Below are positions 37,331 through 46,880 of a DNA stretch of 64,000 bases, piece by piece; position 1 is the first letter of the stretch, and the number at the start of each line of letters is the position of its first letter. The DNA is from Laburnicola sp. R22_1 (lineage: Eukaryota; Ascomycota; Dothideomycetes; Pleosporales; Didymosphaeriaceae): positions 1,798,001 through 1,862,000 of the forward strand of contig JACONQ010000010.1 in NCBI GenBank assembly GCA_014281115.1, read 5' to 3'. Below the pieces are notes generated by a model that saw only the letters and a list, made by a program, of their open reading frames with translations, was not told where the DNA came from and did no database searches. A program made the position numbers and the translations under genes.

Positions 37331-38164
37331 TCACAGCCTACTACCTTTCCACACGGGTTTCCTTTTTTCGCTAAAGGCTTTTAACCCTTCTTTGATATTC
37401 TCACCCTTTTGCAACTCAGCCCACTCTCTGTCGAACACAAGCTCCACCGCCCGCTCCACAGCCGCAGTCTCCCAGCCTTGCCGCAATCCCGCTCGCGTAC
37501 AGATGATTGCATCCGGGCTATTCTCCGCAATCGCCGCCGCATATTTCACCGCCTCATCAACCACCTGCTCCGCCTGTACGATCTTATTCACAATCCCCCA
37601 CTCGTACGCCTTCTGTGCAGATATCGGTTCTCCCATCAGCGCAAACTCAGTAGCTCTCTGCAGCCCAACCGTCCGTATTAATCTCGGCAGCGCACCCCCT
37701 ATTGGCGCCACTCCCCTCTTGACTTCTGGCAGTCCAAAAACCGCATCCTCACTCGCAACCACCAAATCGCAATTGACCACGAATTCGCAGCCCCCACCCA
37801 TCGCTAACCCATTTACCGCTGCAATCACCGGCTTCTTCCCCAACCTTCTACTCAGCGGTGTAAAAGCGGGTTTATTTCCCATGCGCTGGCTCGGATCCGC
37901 ATCGTCGGACATGCTGCCACTCCACTCTTTTAGATCTGCACCGGCGGAGAAGGCGCGCCCTGTGCCTGTTATTATGGCGACACTGAGGTTGGGTTCGTCG
38001 TCTAGCCATTGCCATACCGAGTGCATTTCCCATTGGCCGGCGGTGGACATGGCGTTTAGCGATTTGGGGCGGTCCATCCGGATTAAAAGGACGCGGGGCG
38101 CGGGGAAGGAGAGTTTGAGAAAGGAGGGCGTCGCGGGTGGTGGGGTCGTTGTTGGGTAGGACAT
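37331..38164 (-). CDS. Enoyl-CoA hydratase/isomerase 1, peroxisomal
   Basis: A single exon of 277 residues (start MSYPTTTPPP; an in-frame ATG at 38209 would add 15 residues). Crotonase-fold signatures are present: VLLIRMDRPKSLNAMSTAGQ, the oxyanion-hole segment IITGTGRAFSAGADLKEW, PVIAAVNGLAMGGGCEFVVN (GGGCE, second oxyanion contact) and DAVFGLPEVKRGVAPIGGAL with Glu at the usual catalytic place. The C-terminus is SRL, a PTS1 variant. Crotonases hydrate trans-2-enoyl-CoA or isomerise double bonds. It is divergent from the disrupted hydratase 2 with a 664-bp gap. It looks intact. The ending EGLKAFSEKRKPVWKGSRL is the same type as in hydratase 2, so the two are probably paralogues. Confidence 0.94.
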   Translation of the reverse strand: MSYPTTTPPPATPSFLKLSFPAPRVLLIRMDRPKSLNAMSTAGQWEMHSVWQWLDDEPNLSVAIITGTGRAFSAGADLKEWSGSMSDDADPSQRMGNKPAFTPLSRRLGKKPVIAAVNGLAMGGGCEFVVNCDLVVASEDAVFGLPEVKRGVAPIGGALPRLIRTVGLQRATEFALMGEPISAQKAYEWGIVNKIVQAEQVVDEAVKYAAAIAENSPDAIICTRAGLRQGWETAAVERAVELVFDREWAELQKGENIKEGLKAFSEKRKPVWKGSRL

Positions 38165-38828
38165 TTTCGGTCGTATGGTGGTTATGATCGTGTTTATCGA
38201 AGTTTGCAACGCTCAGTGGAGGTAAGTACGGTCGATTTTGCAAAAGACAGACGAACAATCTACGTTCTCTGGAAGTTGTGAGGATTCTCGGTGGAGAAAT
38301 GTTCCGAGTCAGGATAGCTGTGCTTCGCCTCGGCATCTGGTGCTGCTTGACTCAGACACACGCTTCATTACCGTAATGGGATGCAGAGTTGTTGCATGCT
38401 TTCAAGGCTACTTCGGGGCATACGCTTCAGGCGTCAAGAGAATCGTGATTCTTGGATGGCAGCTGGAATCCTACATGTTGGTCTAGGGTTCGGTCTCGAC
38501 GGCGGGGTTGGGAGTTTCAGTGTGTGAAGGGTCCACTTATGGCAGTGAATCATTAGTAAGTGGAGACATCGCGCGATGAATCATCGTGCAGTGGGACCTC
38601 GGCGCAATGTCCAACGCGCGTAAACTTTTCGGACGCGACGAGATAGAATCCTAGAGCTTTTGCCGTTGCGATTCTTCGAAAAAGTTACCATCGAGGTTGA
38701 AACCTCATCATCATCCTTCCAGAACAATCATCCTTGCCATCTCCAACCCAGCTGCCTCCCGCGACTCTCTTTATTAGACAACGCCTTCCTCCAGCCCCCA
38801 AAATGACCACCCCACACACCAAAACCCC
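38165..38828. promoter_or_regulatory. Divergent intergenic region between the two hydratases
   Basis: 664 bp between the start codons of the intact minus-strand hydratase and the broken plus-strand hydratase. No other gene. Shared regulation would be plausible before hydratase 2 was disrupted. Confidence 0.45.
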
Positions 38829-39566
38829 ATGCCCTCCTGGATAGAAACCCCCCACCCCCACATCTAATACTCCCTCATCACATTCCCCTCCAAGTACATC
38901 CTCCAAGTGACCATCAACCGCCCCGAAGCCCGCAACTGCCTCCCCGTCGAAGGCACCATCGAGCTCGGCGCCCTCTGGAAATGGTTCGACGCCGAGCCCG
39001 AGCTGCGCGTCGCCGTCTTCACCGGCGCAGGCGACAAAGCCTTCTGCGCGGGCATGGATCTGAAGCAGAGGCTGGACCTAGTAGAGACGGGGGACGTTGC
39101 GCATGATTATCCGCCGGGGCAGTTCGCCGGCATGAGTAATAGGGTGGGGAAAAAGCCGATTATTGTGGCGTGTAATGGACATGCGCATGGTGTGTTTGCT
39201 GGCTTTTTGTTTTCGTGCGTGAGGCTGCGGAGATGAGTGACTGACTGTGTGCGTGTAGGGGGCGGGTTTGAAGCCATATTGAACGCAGATGTGATTTTCG
39301 CCTCTCCGAATGCTTCTTTTGCACTCCCAGAAGTTCTACGCGGTGTCTCGGCCCTCGCTGGCGCACTTCCGCGCGTTTTTCTGCTCTTTGGTAATCATCG
39401 CGCTATGGATTTGATACTTACTGGTCGTCGGCTTTCAGTCGAGGAAGCACACGCTTGGGGTCTTGTCAAGGAGATTGTCCCGCAGGAACAGTTATTAGAA
39501 AAGACATTGGAGTATGCGAAGCTCATTGCGAGCTTGAGTCCTGATAGCGTCATCATCTCGAGGATG

Positions 39567-42500
39567 GCTGCAAGCAGAGTTGCTAACAATCAATCAGGTA
39601 GCAGTTAGTCCGCTCGGTTTACTGCCAAGCGTCAATTCAATCAGTCAACCATTGGCTCATACAAATTAGTAGGCAAATAAGGTGCCGGCCTTGAGCCTGA
39701 TTGATCAAACTGACCAACCTGGTTATTTGGGCCCCCGCAGAGGGTTCCTGGAGTAGTTTTTGAAGCTGGAAATATCATCAAATATCGATATTTTGGCGAA
39801 TATTTGGTGTTTTAGCTTGCCGATTATTTCCTAATCGGGTAATCAGCCGTACACCTGAAATCTCCGTCGGTGCTCCCAGACCTTGCACCTACCCACATAC
39901 TCGTCAATATCCATCAGTATACCCGTTAGATGAGCTCAAATCGACGCGGCCGGGGCTCAAAAAGACGGCAGGGGCAACAGGAGGCGCCTAGTACACCAGC
40001 TACCTCGCTCACTGCTGAATCTCTGTCTAACGTCGCCAAAGATTCCCAGTCGACCCAGGACAACCAGTCCTTCGAGGTAGAGCTTAGAGATCGGGCGGCG
40101 GAGTCACATAACGCCTATACAGATATTTCCATTGCTGTCGCACCTACTGCGCCCACTGCACCCACTGCGCCCTCCGCCCAAGCCCCCGAGGCTGTCGATA
40201 CTGAGTACGATGCTGGGTACGAGGATAACTTTGATGGGATCGACTAGACGCGTCTGGGGCCGTACATAAAGCCTTTGCGGACGCAGAGGAGTAAGAAGTC
40301 GCTGATATACAACTACGGCTATCGAGTAGCTCTGCGCAAGTGCCCAACGCGTATTTTCTTTGTCTGTCAGTACTGCCACGTTCACAGGAGTATTGGGTTT
40401 GCAAGTAGGGGTATATACGACGTAACAAGCTCAACGTCGTCAGCTTGGTCTCACCTTGAGACGCTCCGTACAGGACACGCGATAACTCGCCCTGGGCGCG
40501 AGTCTGTCGGGCTGGAGGCTGGCCAGCGTACTCTCCGTGGGTTGACAGGCGCCGGGATGGAGGTGTCGCAGGACGTTGCGAACGCGCTGGGTAACTTCAA
40601 TATCCAGCGTTTTCGACTGGCGGCAGTCAGCTGGCTTGTCGAGAACAACCATCCTCTCAGCGAGTTTGAATCGCCAACCTTTCGAGCCCTCCTCCGGGTT
40701 GCCAACCCTGAGGCAGAAATGGCGATATGGAAGAACCACCAGAGCGTCTCGGCGTATATACTGCGCCTCTACGATTACCTGGCGCCGTTAGTTCAACGCG
40801 AGCTGTCTCACGCGCTGGGCAAGGTCCACTTCAGTTTTGACGGCTGGTCTGTCAAAGGTGGCAAGAAGGCCTTTATGGGGATTGTCTGCCATTACGTCAA
40901 CGCCCAAGGACGGATCTGCGACCTGCCTCTCGCCCTGCCCCAGCTGGCTGGCGCCCATACAGGAAAAAGGATGGCGGAGGTTGTCAAACAGACGCTGACA
41001 AAGTTCGGCATTGACGCGTCCTCAGTGGGCTACTTTGTTCTTGATAATGCCGCCAATAACGATACTACTGTTGACTGCCTAGCCCAAGAGTTTAATTTCA
41101 ACGCGGTCGAACGCCGTCTGCGCTGCTCACCCCACTCGCTCAACTTGACGGGTCAGACGGTGATATTTGGGGTTGACAAGGACGTTTTTGATAACGACGA
41201 CAATCAGACGGCGGAGGAGGAGAAGCTCATGCGTGAGTGGCGTCAGAAGGGCCCATTGGGGGTGCTCGTCGACGTCCTCCACTCAATACGTACTCCCCAG
41301 CAGTACGACTTGTTCAACCAGCTTCAGCGCACTATTCTTGAGTCTGAACGCGCAGAGGGTAACAGGAAACCCGTCAAGCTTCTAGAGCCCGTCAAGCCCG
41401 TTGTTACAAGGTGGAACTCCTTTTGCGACACCTTTGAGAGGGCTATAATACTCCACTCCACTATCAACGCGTATATGGAGTGGCATATCACAAAAACGCG
41501 CTCCGACTACGCAACGCGTCGAGGGCGTCAGACAGAGACGCCAGCCGACGTACCTGAATGGATGAGGTCCTCCGGGCTCACCTCTGGAGACTGGCAAGTA
41601 ATTACCCAGTACGTACATGTCCTCCAGCCGTTGAAGGAGGCCACCAAGAGACTTGAAGGGCGCGGCTTCTCTGGACGTTTTGGGGCCATCTATGAGGTAT
41701 ACCCGACCTTTGAGTATCTCCTCAATCACTTTGAAGCTCTGGCGACCCAGTGGGCCGACGTTGATTTTGATAAGGACGACGCTCCCGAGGACCATATAAT
41801 AATCAACGTCCGGCTGGCGCACAAGAAACTTGCAAAGTACTACGCTAAGCTTGAAGACTCACCTGCCTATTTTACGGCGACGTCTCTCCACCCTTATTAC
41901 AAGCACTATTTTGTCAACGCCTGGGGTGAGGAGAACCCGACGTGGCTCGCCAAGGGCAAGGCTCAGTTCAAGGAGCTCTGGGATACGTACAAGGCCAAGA
42001 ATACGGGTGCTGTCAACTCTCCCCCGCGCAAGAGAGCAAAGGTATCAAATATCGACGCGTTTACAGAAGGTCTCACAAAGCCCGTACGCCTCAGCGCCAG
42101 CCCAGCTGTTAACTGTTCAGATGAGTACGAGCGGTGGTATACTGACGAACCTTACCTCCCGATTGATCACCCGCTTGCCCAGGACCCGATTACTTACTGG
42201 CTGGGCATGCGAGACGGCTACCCGGACCTGTCAAAGCTCGCGATAGACATGCTATCGATCCCAGCGTCCTCTTGTTACTGTGAGAGAGTCTTCTCAGAGA
42301 CAGGCGACATGATGGAACCCAAAAGGCGTAAACAAGGTCCCCAGCTAGTCTCCGCAACTCAGTGCGTACGATCTTGGATAAAAGCTGGGTTTACGGACGT
42401 CAACCGTACTCTAGCTAACAGTACAGATCTCTCTGAGCAGGTGCTAGAGGAGAGGTATCATTTGGGGTCTTGGGCCCCGGAGGCTTATATATAAGGTCAA

Positions 42501-42681
42501 CACCATAGATGCCCCACTTTTTTTATACAATATCATCAATCAGGCCAATCACCAGGTCAGTTTGGCCCCCCAACGTACACCAGTTCGATCAGGTCAACTC
42601 CAGGGACCCCCCCCTTACAGGTCAACCCAGGTAAGACCCGCGAGACTGACTTACCTGACTGTTAGCAACTCTGGCTGCAAG
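39567..42681 (+). mobile_element. hAT DNA transposon with 8-bp target duplication
   Basis: The element is 39575-42673 (3,099 bp). Target duplication GCTGCAAG is perfect at 39567-39574 and 42674-42681. Terminal inverted repeats begin CAGAGTTGCTAACA on both ends, matching the hAT family start CAGAGNTGC. Subterminal regions are rich in short TCAGGT/TGACC-type motifs, usual binding sites for hAT transposases. It carries one transposase gene on the plus strand. It lies inside the C-terminal coding part of an enoyl-CoA hydratase. Perfect ends suggest a recent insertion, though the transposase has a stop codon. Confidence 0.95.
39930..42494 (+). pseudogene. hAT transposase with one in-frame stop
   Basis: The frame is open over 855 codons from the ATG at 39930 except for a TAG at 40245-40247 (codon 106). 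The part after the stop (40248-42494) is intact. Residues 1-105 are Ser/Thr/Gln-rich with a PTAPTAPTAPS repeat. Just after the stop comes a BED-type zinc-finger region (GYRVALRKCPTRIFFVCQYC then HVHRSIG). The RNase-H-like core has VHFSFDGWSVKGGKKAFMGI, GYFVLDNAANNDTTVDCLAQ and RRLRCSPHSLNLTGQTVIFG. The C-terminal hAT dimerisation region is DPITYWLGMRDGYPDLSKLA then IDMLSIPASSCYCERVFSET. Initiation at an internal ATG would lose part of the DNA-binding region. One stop in an otherwise full-length frame means recent loss or an assembly error. Confidence 0.88.
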
Positions 42682-42898
42682 AGAGGCGTGGGAAACTGGA
42701 GTGAGTCGGGCGACGATGAGGGGGCAAGAACTTTGGGCGGATAACATGATGCGGAGTGAGAATGCGCGGGAGGGTTTGGCGGCATACAAGGAGAAGAGAG
42801 AACCAAGATGGAAGAGGAGTCATCTGTAGATGTGTTGGAAGTTCTTCATGTGTATATTATTAGACGGCTCGAGATGATTTGTACATATAGTGAGGTAT

Positions 42899-43939
42899 CT
42901 ACAGCTTACTTTGCAGTTCCTTCTTCCACAACTCTACAAATCCATTGCTTAACACCACCCTGCCGTCTTCTTGCACAATAGTCTGAAAGACAATTTCCTC
43001 CAGCACTCTCCCGCCCACCATCTTCTCGCCTACCTTCCACATACGTGTCTCGAGCGCATCTCCAGGGTACACAATCTTCGCGAAGCGCGCCTTAAAGCTC
43101 TTCAACCTCGCCGCCTCACTCCCACCCAGCTCTTTCAACACTCCATGAGCAGCGATATTCCACGTACCCAAGCCCTGCAAAAACGCGCCCTTGAACCCAC
43201 CCTCTTGCGCAAACTTGTCATCGGCATGGATAGAATTGTAGTCTCCACACAACCGATAGAGAAGTGTAGTTTCCGGCGTAGTCTGAAAGACATGCTGCGC
43301 ATCCGGTTCCCTCCCCGGGGGCTTATAATCGACCGTCTTCGGCCCTCTCGGCCCACCATAACCCCCTTGACCAATACCAAACGCCTTACTCGTCATCTTC
43401 GCAAACACCTTCCCATTCTTTCTGTCCACCATGCTCTGCACCATTTCCTGTATCATATTGCCTCCTTTGTCGTACACGCCCACAATCTCCGGGCTGATTT
43501 CCAAGTCGAGCCCTTCGCTAGATACAGGAATGGGTTGGAGGATTTCGATGCCACGTTCGCCGTCCACGGATCGCTGAGGGTCGAAGGCAGGCACGCCGGG
43601 CACGTTGGTGACGAGGGCGCGAGCGAAGAAGTCGTAGACATCTTGGGAGGTTTGCTTGAAGGGCAGGTTTATAGGGAACGTGGGGAAGCAGGAGAAGTTG
43701 GGGTGGAGCTCGTACAGGAAGTGCAGTTCGTCTTTGGTGCAGCCTATTGCGTTGGCCAGTGGCACATGTTAGCATTGGACTGGACTTGGGGAGCGGGATT
43801 TCCTCACGAACAGCAACACGTCGCGGCGGAGATAGCTTGCTTTGACGGTGGGGAGCTTGAAGCCAACTGCTTTGGTGAAGTCGACATTGTCGTAGCGGCC
43901 ATCGGGTCTTTTGATGGGTTTGTCCTTGTCGGCTATCAT
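42899..43939 (-). CDS. MaoC-type hydratase (enoyl-CoA hydratase 2 family), splice site suspect
   Basis: Exons 43808-43939 and 42899-43756 encode 329 residues if a 51-bp intron (43757-43807) is removed. The start is MIADKDKPIKRPDGRYDNVD. The first domain continues across the junction as SYLRRDVLLF then ANAIGCTKDELHFLYELHPN. The second is a hot-dog domain with the hydratase-2 motif LLYRLCGDYNSIHADDKFAQ (D..N..H catalytic set) and GFKGAFLQGLGTWNIAAHG. The C-terminus is SKL (PTS1). The layout is the two-hot-dog peroxisomal hydratase-2 fold, which adds water to trans-2-enoyl-CoA giving the 3R-hydroxyacyl form. Oddly, the intron has a GTGAGG donor and GCTAAC branch, but the join demanded by the frame ends in TG, not AG. 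The nearest real AG (after CAAT) shifts frame. Confidence 0.82.
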
Positions 43940-44290
43940 ATTGTCGCAAACCGCGAGGGGTGGAGTGGGGTGCGCTTTTCGTCTGGTCTTTACATAGCGG
44001 CAACGGGAGGATATTATGCACAACTACCTTTATACTAATAGCGCTTCATGCCTGACCGGGACCTCGCGCTAACGTTGTGCAGTAAATGCTAGAGCTGGTG
44101 GAGAAAAGTGACTGAGAAACCACAAGCGCCAGGTTAAGCTTCCGACTTCTCGGGAAATAACACGTGACATGAACTACACATGGGCATTGAAAAAGCGCAT
44201 TCGATAGATTCAGTCAAGCGAAGCCGAAATATGTATCGAATTATGTATTACATTCAGATGAAGCTTTATTTGCTGCATTTCACTATACTA
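43940..44290. other. Intergenic region between MaoC and AtuA genes
   Basis: 351 bp holding the MaoC promoter and the AtuA 3' end on the same strand. No gene seen. Confidence 0.5.
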
Positions 44291-46310
44291 CTAGAGCCTC
44301 CTCTCCATCGTAGTGCGCCGCCTCTCTTCCACCCTCAACAACTCTACCGGCAAATCCACGTGTCTAGCCCTCAAGAACCCCCCTACGCTCTTACCAAACC
44401 CATCAAGCACACTGCTACTACTCACCCCCTCTTGCAGCAGTCCTTTAATAACAAAGTGAACCGCCATCAGCCCCTCAAACTCACACCTCTCCACACTATA
44501 CGACTCCTTCCAATCATCACCCAATAACTCCACAAATATCTGTTTCGTCAAGAAAGACCATAGCCATAGCCAAGCCGCACGATCCCTTACCCAGAACCCT
44601 ACATCCGCATTCCCGCCTTTATCGCCTGAGCGCCCGAAGACGAGGTCGCCCAGCGGTCGTCGCTCCGTGGAGCCGAAAGCGTCCAGTGGAACAGGAAGAT
44701 AGGTATCATAGTCCGGCTGTTTTGCTGCTGTCTCTGCACAGGCTTCCTTCCGTATCTCCGGCACATCAACCACGCTCCCATCCACAAAGCACGTATTCAA
44801 TTGCACGCCCACGCTCGGCACCAAGCTCGGAAAATACCTCACGTACGGCTTCGGCTCCATTGTACTCCTGAGGGTACAAAGTTAGTGTATTTTAGAAAGT
44901 AGGATTAGGTACCTTTGTGACAAGTTTCAAGATACCAAAGAAAGAATACCTCTCTCGTGCTTATAGAGAGATACGTCGACTTTGAACTCTGATCTCACTT
45001 ACCAGTCCATCGAAAGATGCAATCCACAATACCCTTGCATCCCATTATAGAAGATAGCCCTCTTGAACTTGAGCATGGCATTCTTATCCTCACTCTGGGC
45101 AAACATGCGCAGCATAACGGTGCATTCTTGCTGCGATTTAGGATCCGGAGGACTGCTACCATAAATTTCCATGCTAAAGGTCGAGAAGTCCAAGGGGTTG
45201 ATTTCGCGCATGACTTGGTCTTTCATCAGTGCGAATTTCTCGCGTGTGTCAAGGCCAGCCGCGTAGCAGCAGATTTCGGCCTGCCAGCCCCCGAGGAGAC
45301 AGATGGCGAGTTTAGACGTGGGGGGTGGTGCAGTGCCTTTTATGCCGGTGAGGCGGACTCGATTCTTGCCTACTTCCTCGAGTCAGGCGCAGTCGATGCG
45401 TGCTGTGACGTCAGGATTGAGATAGTACGGGCCCTGGATTTCGTAGAGTAGTTGTGCCTTGCAAGTGTCTACTGTGACTGCACCATTCGTATTGTCCGGT
45501 TTCGTGATAGCGCATGTTCCATCGCTGGATATTTCCGCGATGGGGTATCCTACATGATGAAGTTGGTCGATCTCTCTCCAGCCACAGAAATTGCCTCCAG
45601 TGACATAGGCTCCGCATTCAATGATATGCCCAGCTAACAGACTTCCGGCCAGCTCTTGATAATCCGTGCTCTTCCAGCCGTGCCACCATGCTGCTAAGCC
45701 CATGACGAGTGAAGCGTCACAGCATCGTCCACAGATTACAATCTGTGCCCCTGCTTCCAGCGCAGCGATGGTACCCGTCATCCCTGTATACACGTTCGCC
45801 GCTAGAACCTTGTGTTTTAGTTCCCCTAGTTCCACCTCCTTCTGATCCAAATGCATCAACGTCCCCAACTTCCCATCTTTTACTGAACCCGTAACATCAT
45901 CACCACTAACCCATGCAACCTTCACCCCCTGAACACCCAAGCTGTTAAAGTACTCATCCGTCTTTCTCGCCAGCCCCTCAGGATTCAACGCGCCCCCATC
46001 ATGCACAACTTTTATATTCTTCTCAGCCAGAAGTCTAGCTGCAGCGCCACCCTGCCAGGCGAGCTGGTCAAGAAAGTTGGGTTCATATCCTAGATCGGGC
46101 CGCGTAGCTAGCTCTATAGCTTTCCAGCTGATGTTGAACTCGGTGAGATAGTCTGCTGTTATGGCGTCTACGGCGCCGTCGCGCGCAAGACGGTATCTAT
46201 GGGAGTTAGTTCGTGCTGCATTTTGTCGAGCACGAGACGAATATTTGGTCGATTCCGTCGCCGATGGCTCCGGATGCGTTTCCGATTCGGATGGGCCGTT
46301 TTGAAGTCAT
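44291..46310 (-). pseudogene. AtuA/DUF1446-family protein gene with in-frame TGA
   Basis: Exons 46234-46310, 45003-46196 and 44291-44867 give a 616-codon frame broken by a TGA at 45383-45385 (codon 297). The start MTSKRPIRIGNASGAIGDGI and the blocks DAITADYLTEFNISWKA, AGAQIVICGRCCDASLVMGL, GWREIDQLHHVGYPIAEISS and LEEVGKNRVRLTGIKG are AtuA-like. The C-terminal AtuA partner domain has RPLGDLVFGRSGDKGGNADV. The frame and family pattern continue directly across the stop (RIDCA, stop, LEEVGKNRV), so no intron explains it. AtuA is named from bacterial acyclic terpene utilisation; its reaction is not known. The first intron is only 37 bp (GTGCTC donor, CTAAC branch) and is tentative. The second is 135 bp with GTAAGT. 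Confidence 0.82.
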
Positions 46311-46402
46311 GTTTACCTGCGGTAGCACTAGGTTGTCGGACTCTGTACGTTGTGCGACTGTAGCATAGGTCATCCACAGGCAGACTGTACCATGGAGGCT
46401 AT

Positions 46403-46849
46403 CTAGAGCGCTACTTTGTTTATTCGTGCATCAAGCTCAGTGTTTACATACATATCAGCTCGGCAAGCGCGGCGGGGGGAGTTCTTCAGGGCTGAAATTC
46501 GCCACTGAATCATTAGCGCACTGCAACTCGCACGAACGTGGGGCACGTATGCTCCAACAATATCGCTGATGCGTTCGCACAGCGGCACAACACTTTCGAG
46601 TTCATGCACGCGGAAAGCATCCCAGAATTTGTCGTCGGTTGACCACCGTTGATGAGCCGTTAGAGTGGGACTCAGGAGCATGGATCAAGTCCCACAGCAA
46701 GCCGGAGGATTCCCATCCTAGCTTCATCAAAGAGCTGGAGCTTCCGAACCCATTTTTCATCACCATCTGTTACTTCTTGAACGAGCCTTTCCATATCGTG
46801 TCGCACTTCTCTCCCTACTTCCCAAGCTTTCCTACGTCTCATATCTTCA
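46403..46849 (-). pseudogene. Coding-like remnant, unrecognised
   Basis: Two minus-strand frames look protein-like but are out of frame with one another. The first runs from an ATG near 46847 (MRRRKAWEVGREVRHDMERL then VQEVTDGDEKWVRKLQLFDE) to a TGA near 46672. The second follows it (HQRWSTDDKFWDAFRVHELE then SVVPLCERISDIVGAYVPHV) and stops near 46403. No ATG-led complete gene or clean intron joins them. It may be the decayed end of a gene in the island, or chance. I do not recognise a family. Confidence 0.3.
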
Positions 46850-46880
46850 GATGAAACCAAATCCCAACACCCACCCCACA

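Larger units (their letters stand above)
38829..42829 (+). pseudogene. Enoyl-CoA hydratase 2, interrupted by a hAT transposon
   Basis: The remaining gene parts are 38829-39189, 39259-39574 and 42682-42829. The crotonase pattern is clear: VTINRPEARNCLPVEG, VAVFTGAGDKAFCAGMDLKQ, KKPIIVACNGHAHGGGFEAI (GGGFE across a 69-bp intron), SFALPEVLRGVSALAGALPR. At 39575 the hAT element begins. After its far end the missing C-terminus resumes in frame: AREAWETGVSRATMRGQELW up to EGLAAYKEKREPRWKRSHL, ending in the PTS1-like SHL. The 8-bp target duplication GCTGCAAG lies in codons for Met-Ala-Ala-Arg. A second lesion is an in-frame TAA at 38865-38867, codon 13 after the only upstream ATG (38829), with no GT donor available to splice it out. 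The gene is therefore unlikely to make a full protein. Confidence 0.9.

Noticed and set aside
39575..42673. Strong RIP in the hAT element
   Set aside because: The transposase frame has only one stop and ordinary codon use; a heavily RIPed copy would have many stops and AT enrichment.
46851..46880. ATG at 46851 as the ligase 2 start
   Set aside because: It is in frame but has poor context; ATG at 46881 follows CACA and opens a more typical N-terminus.
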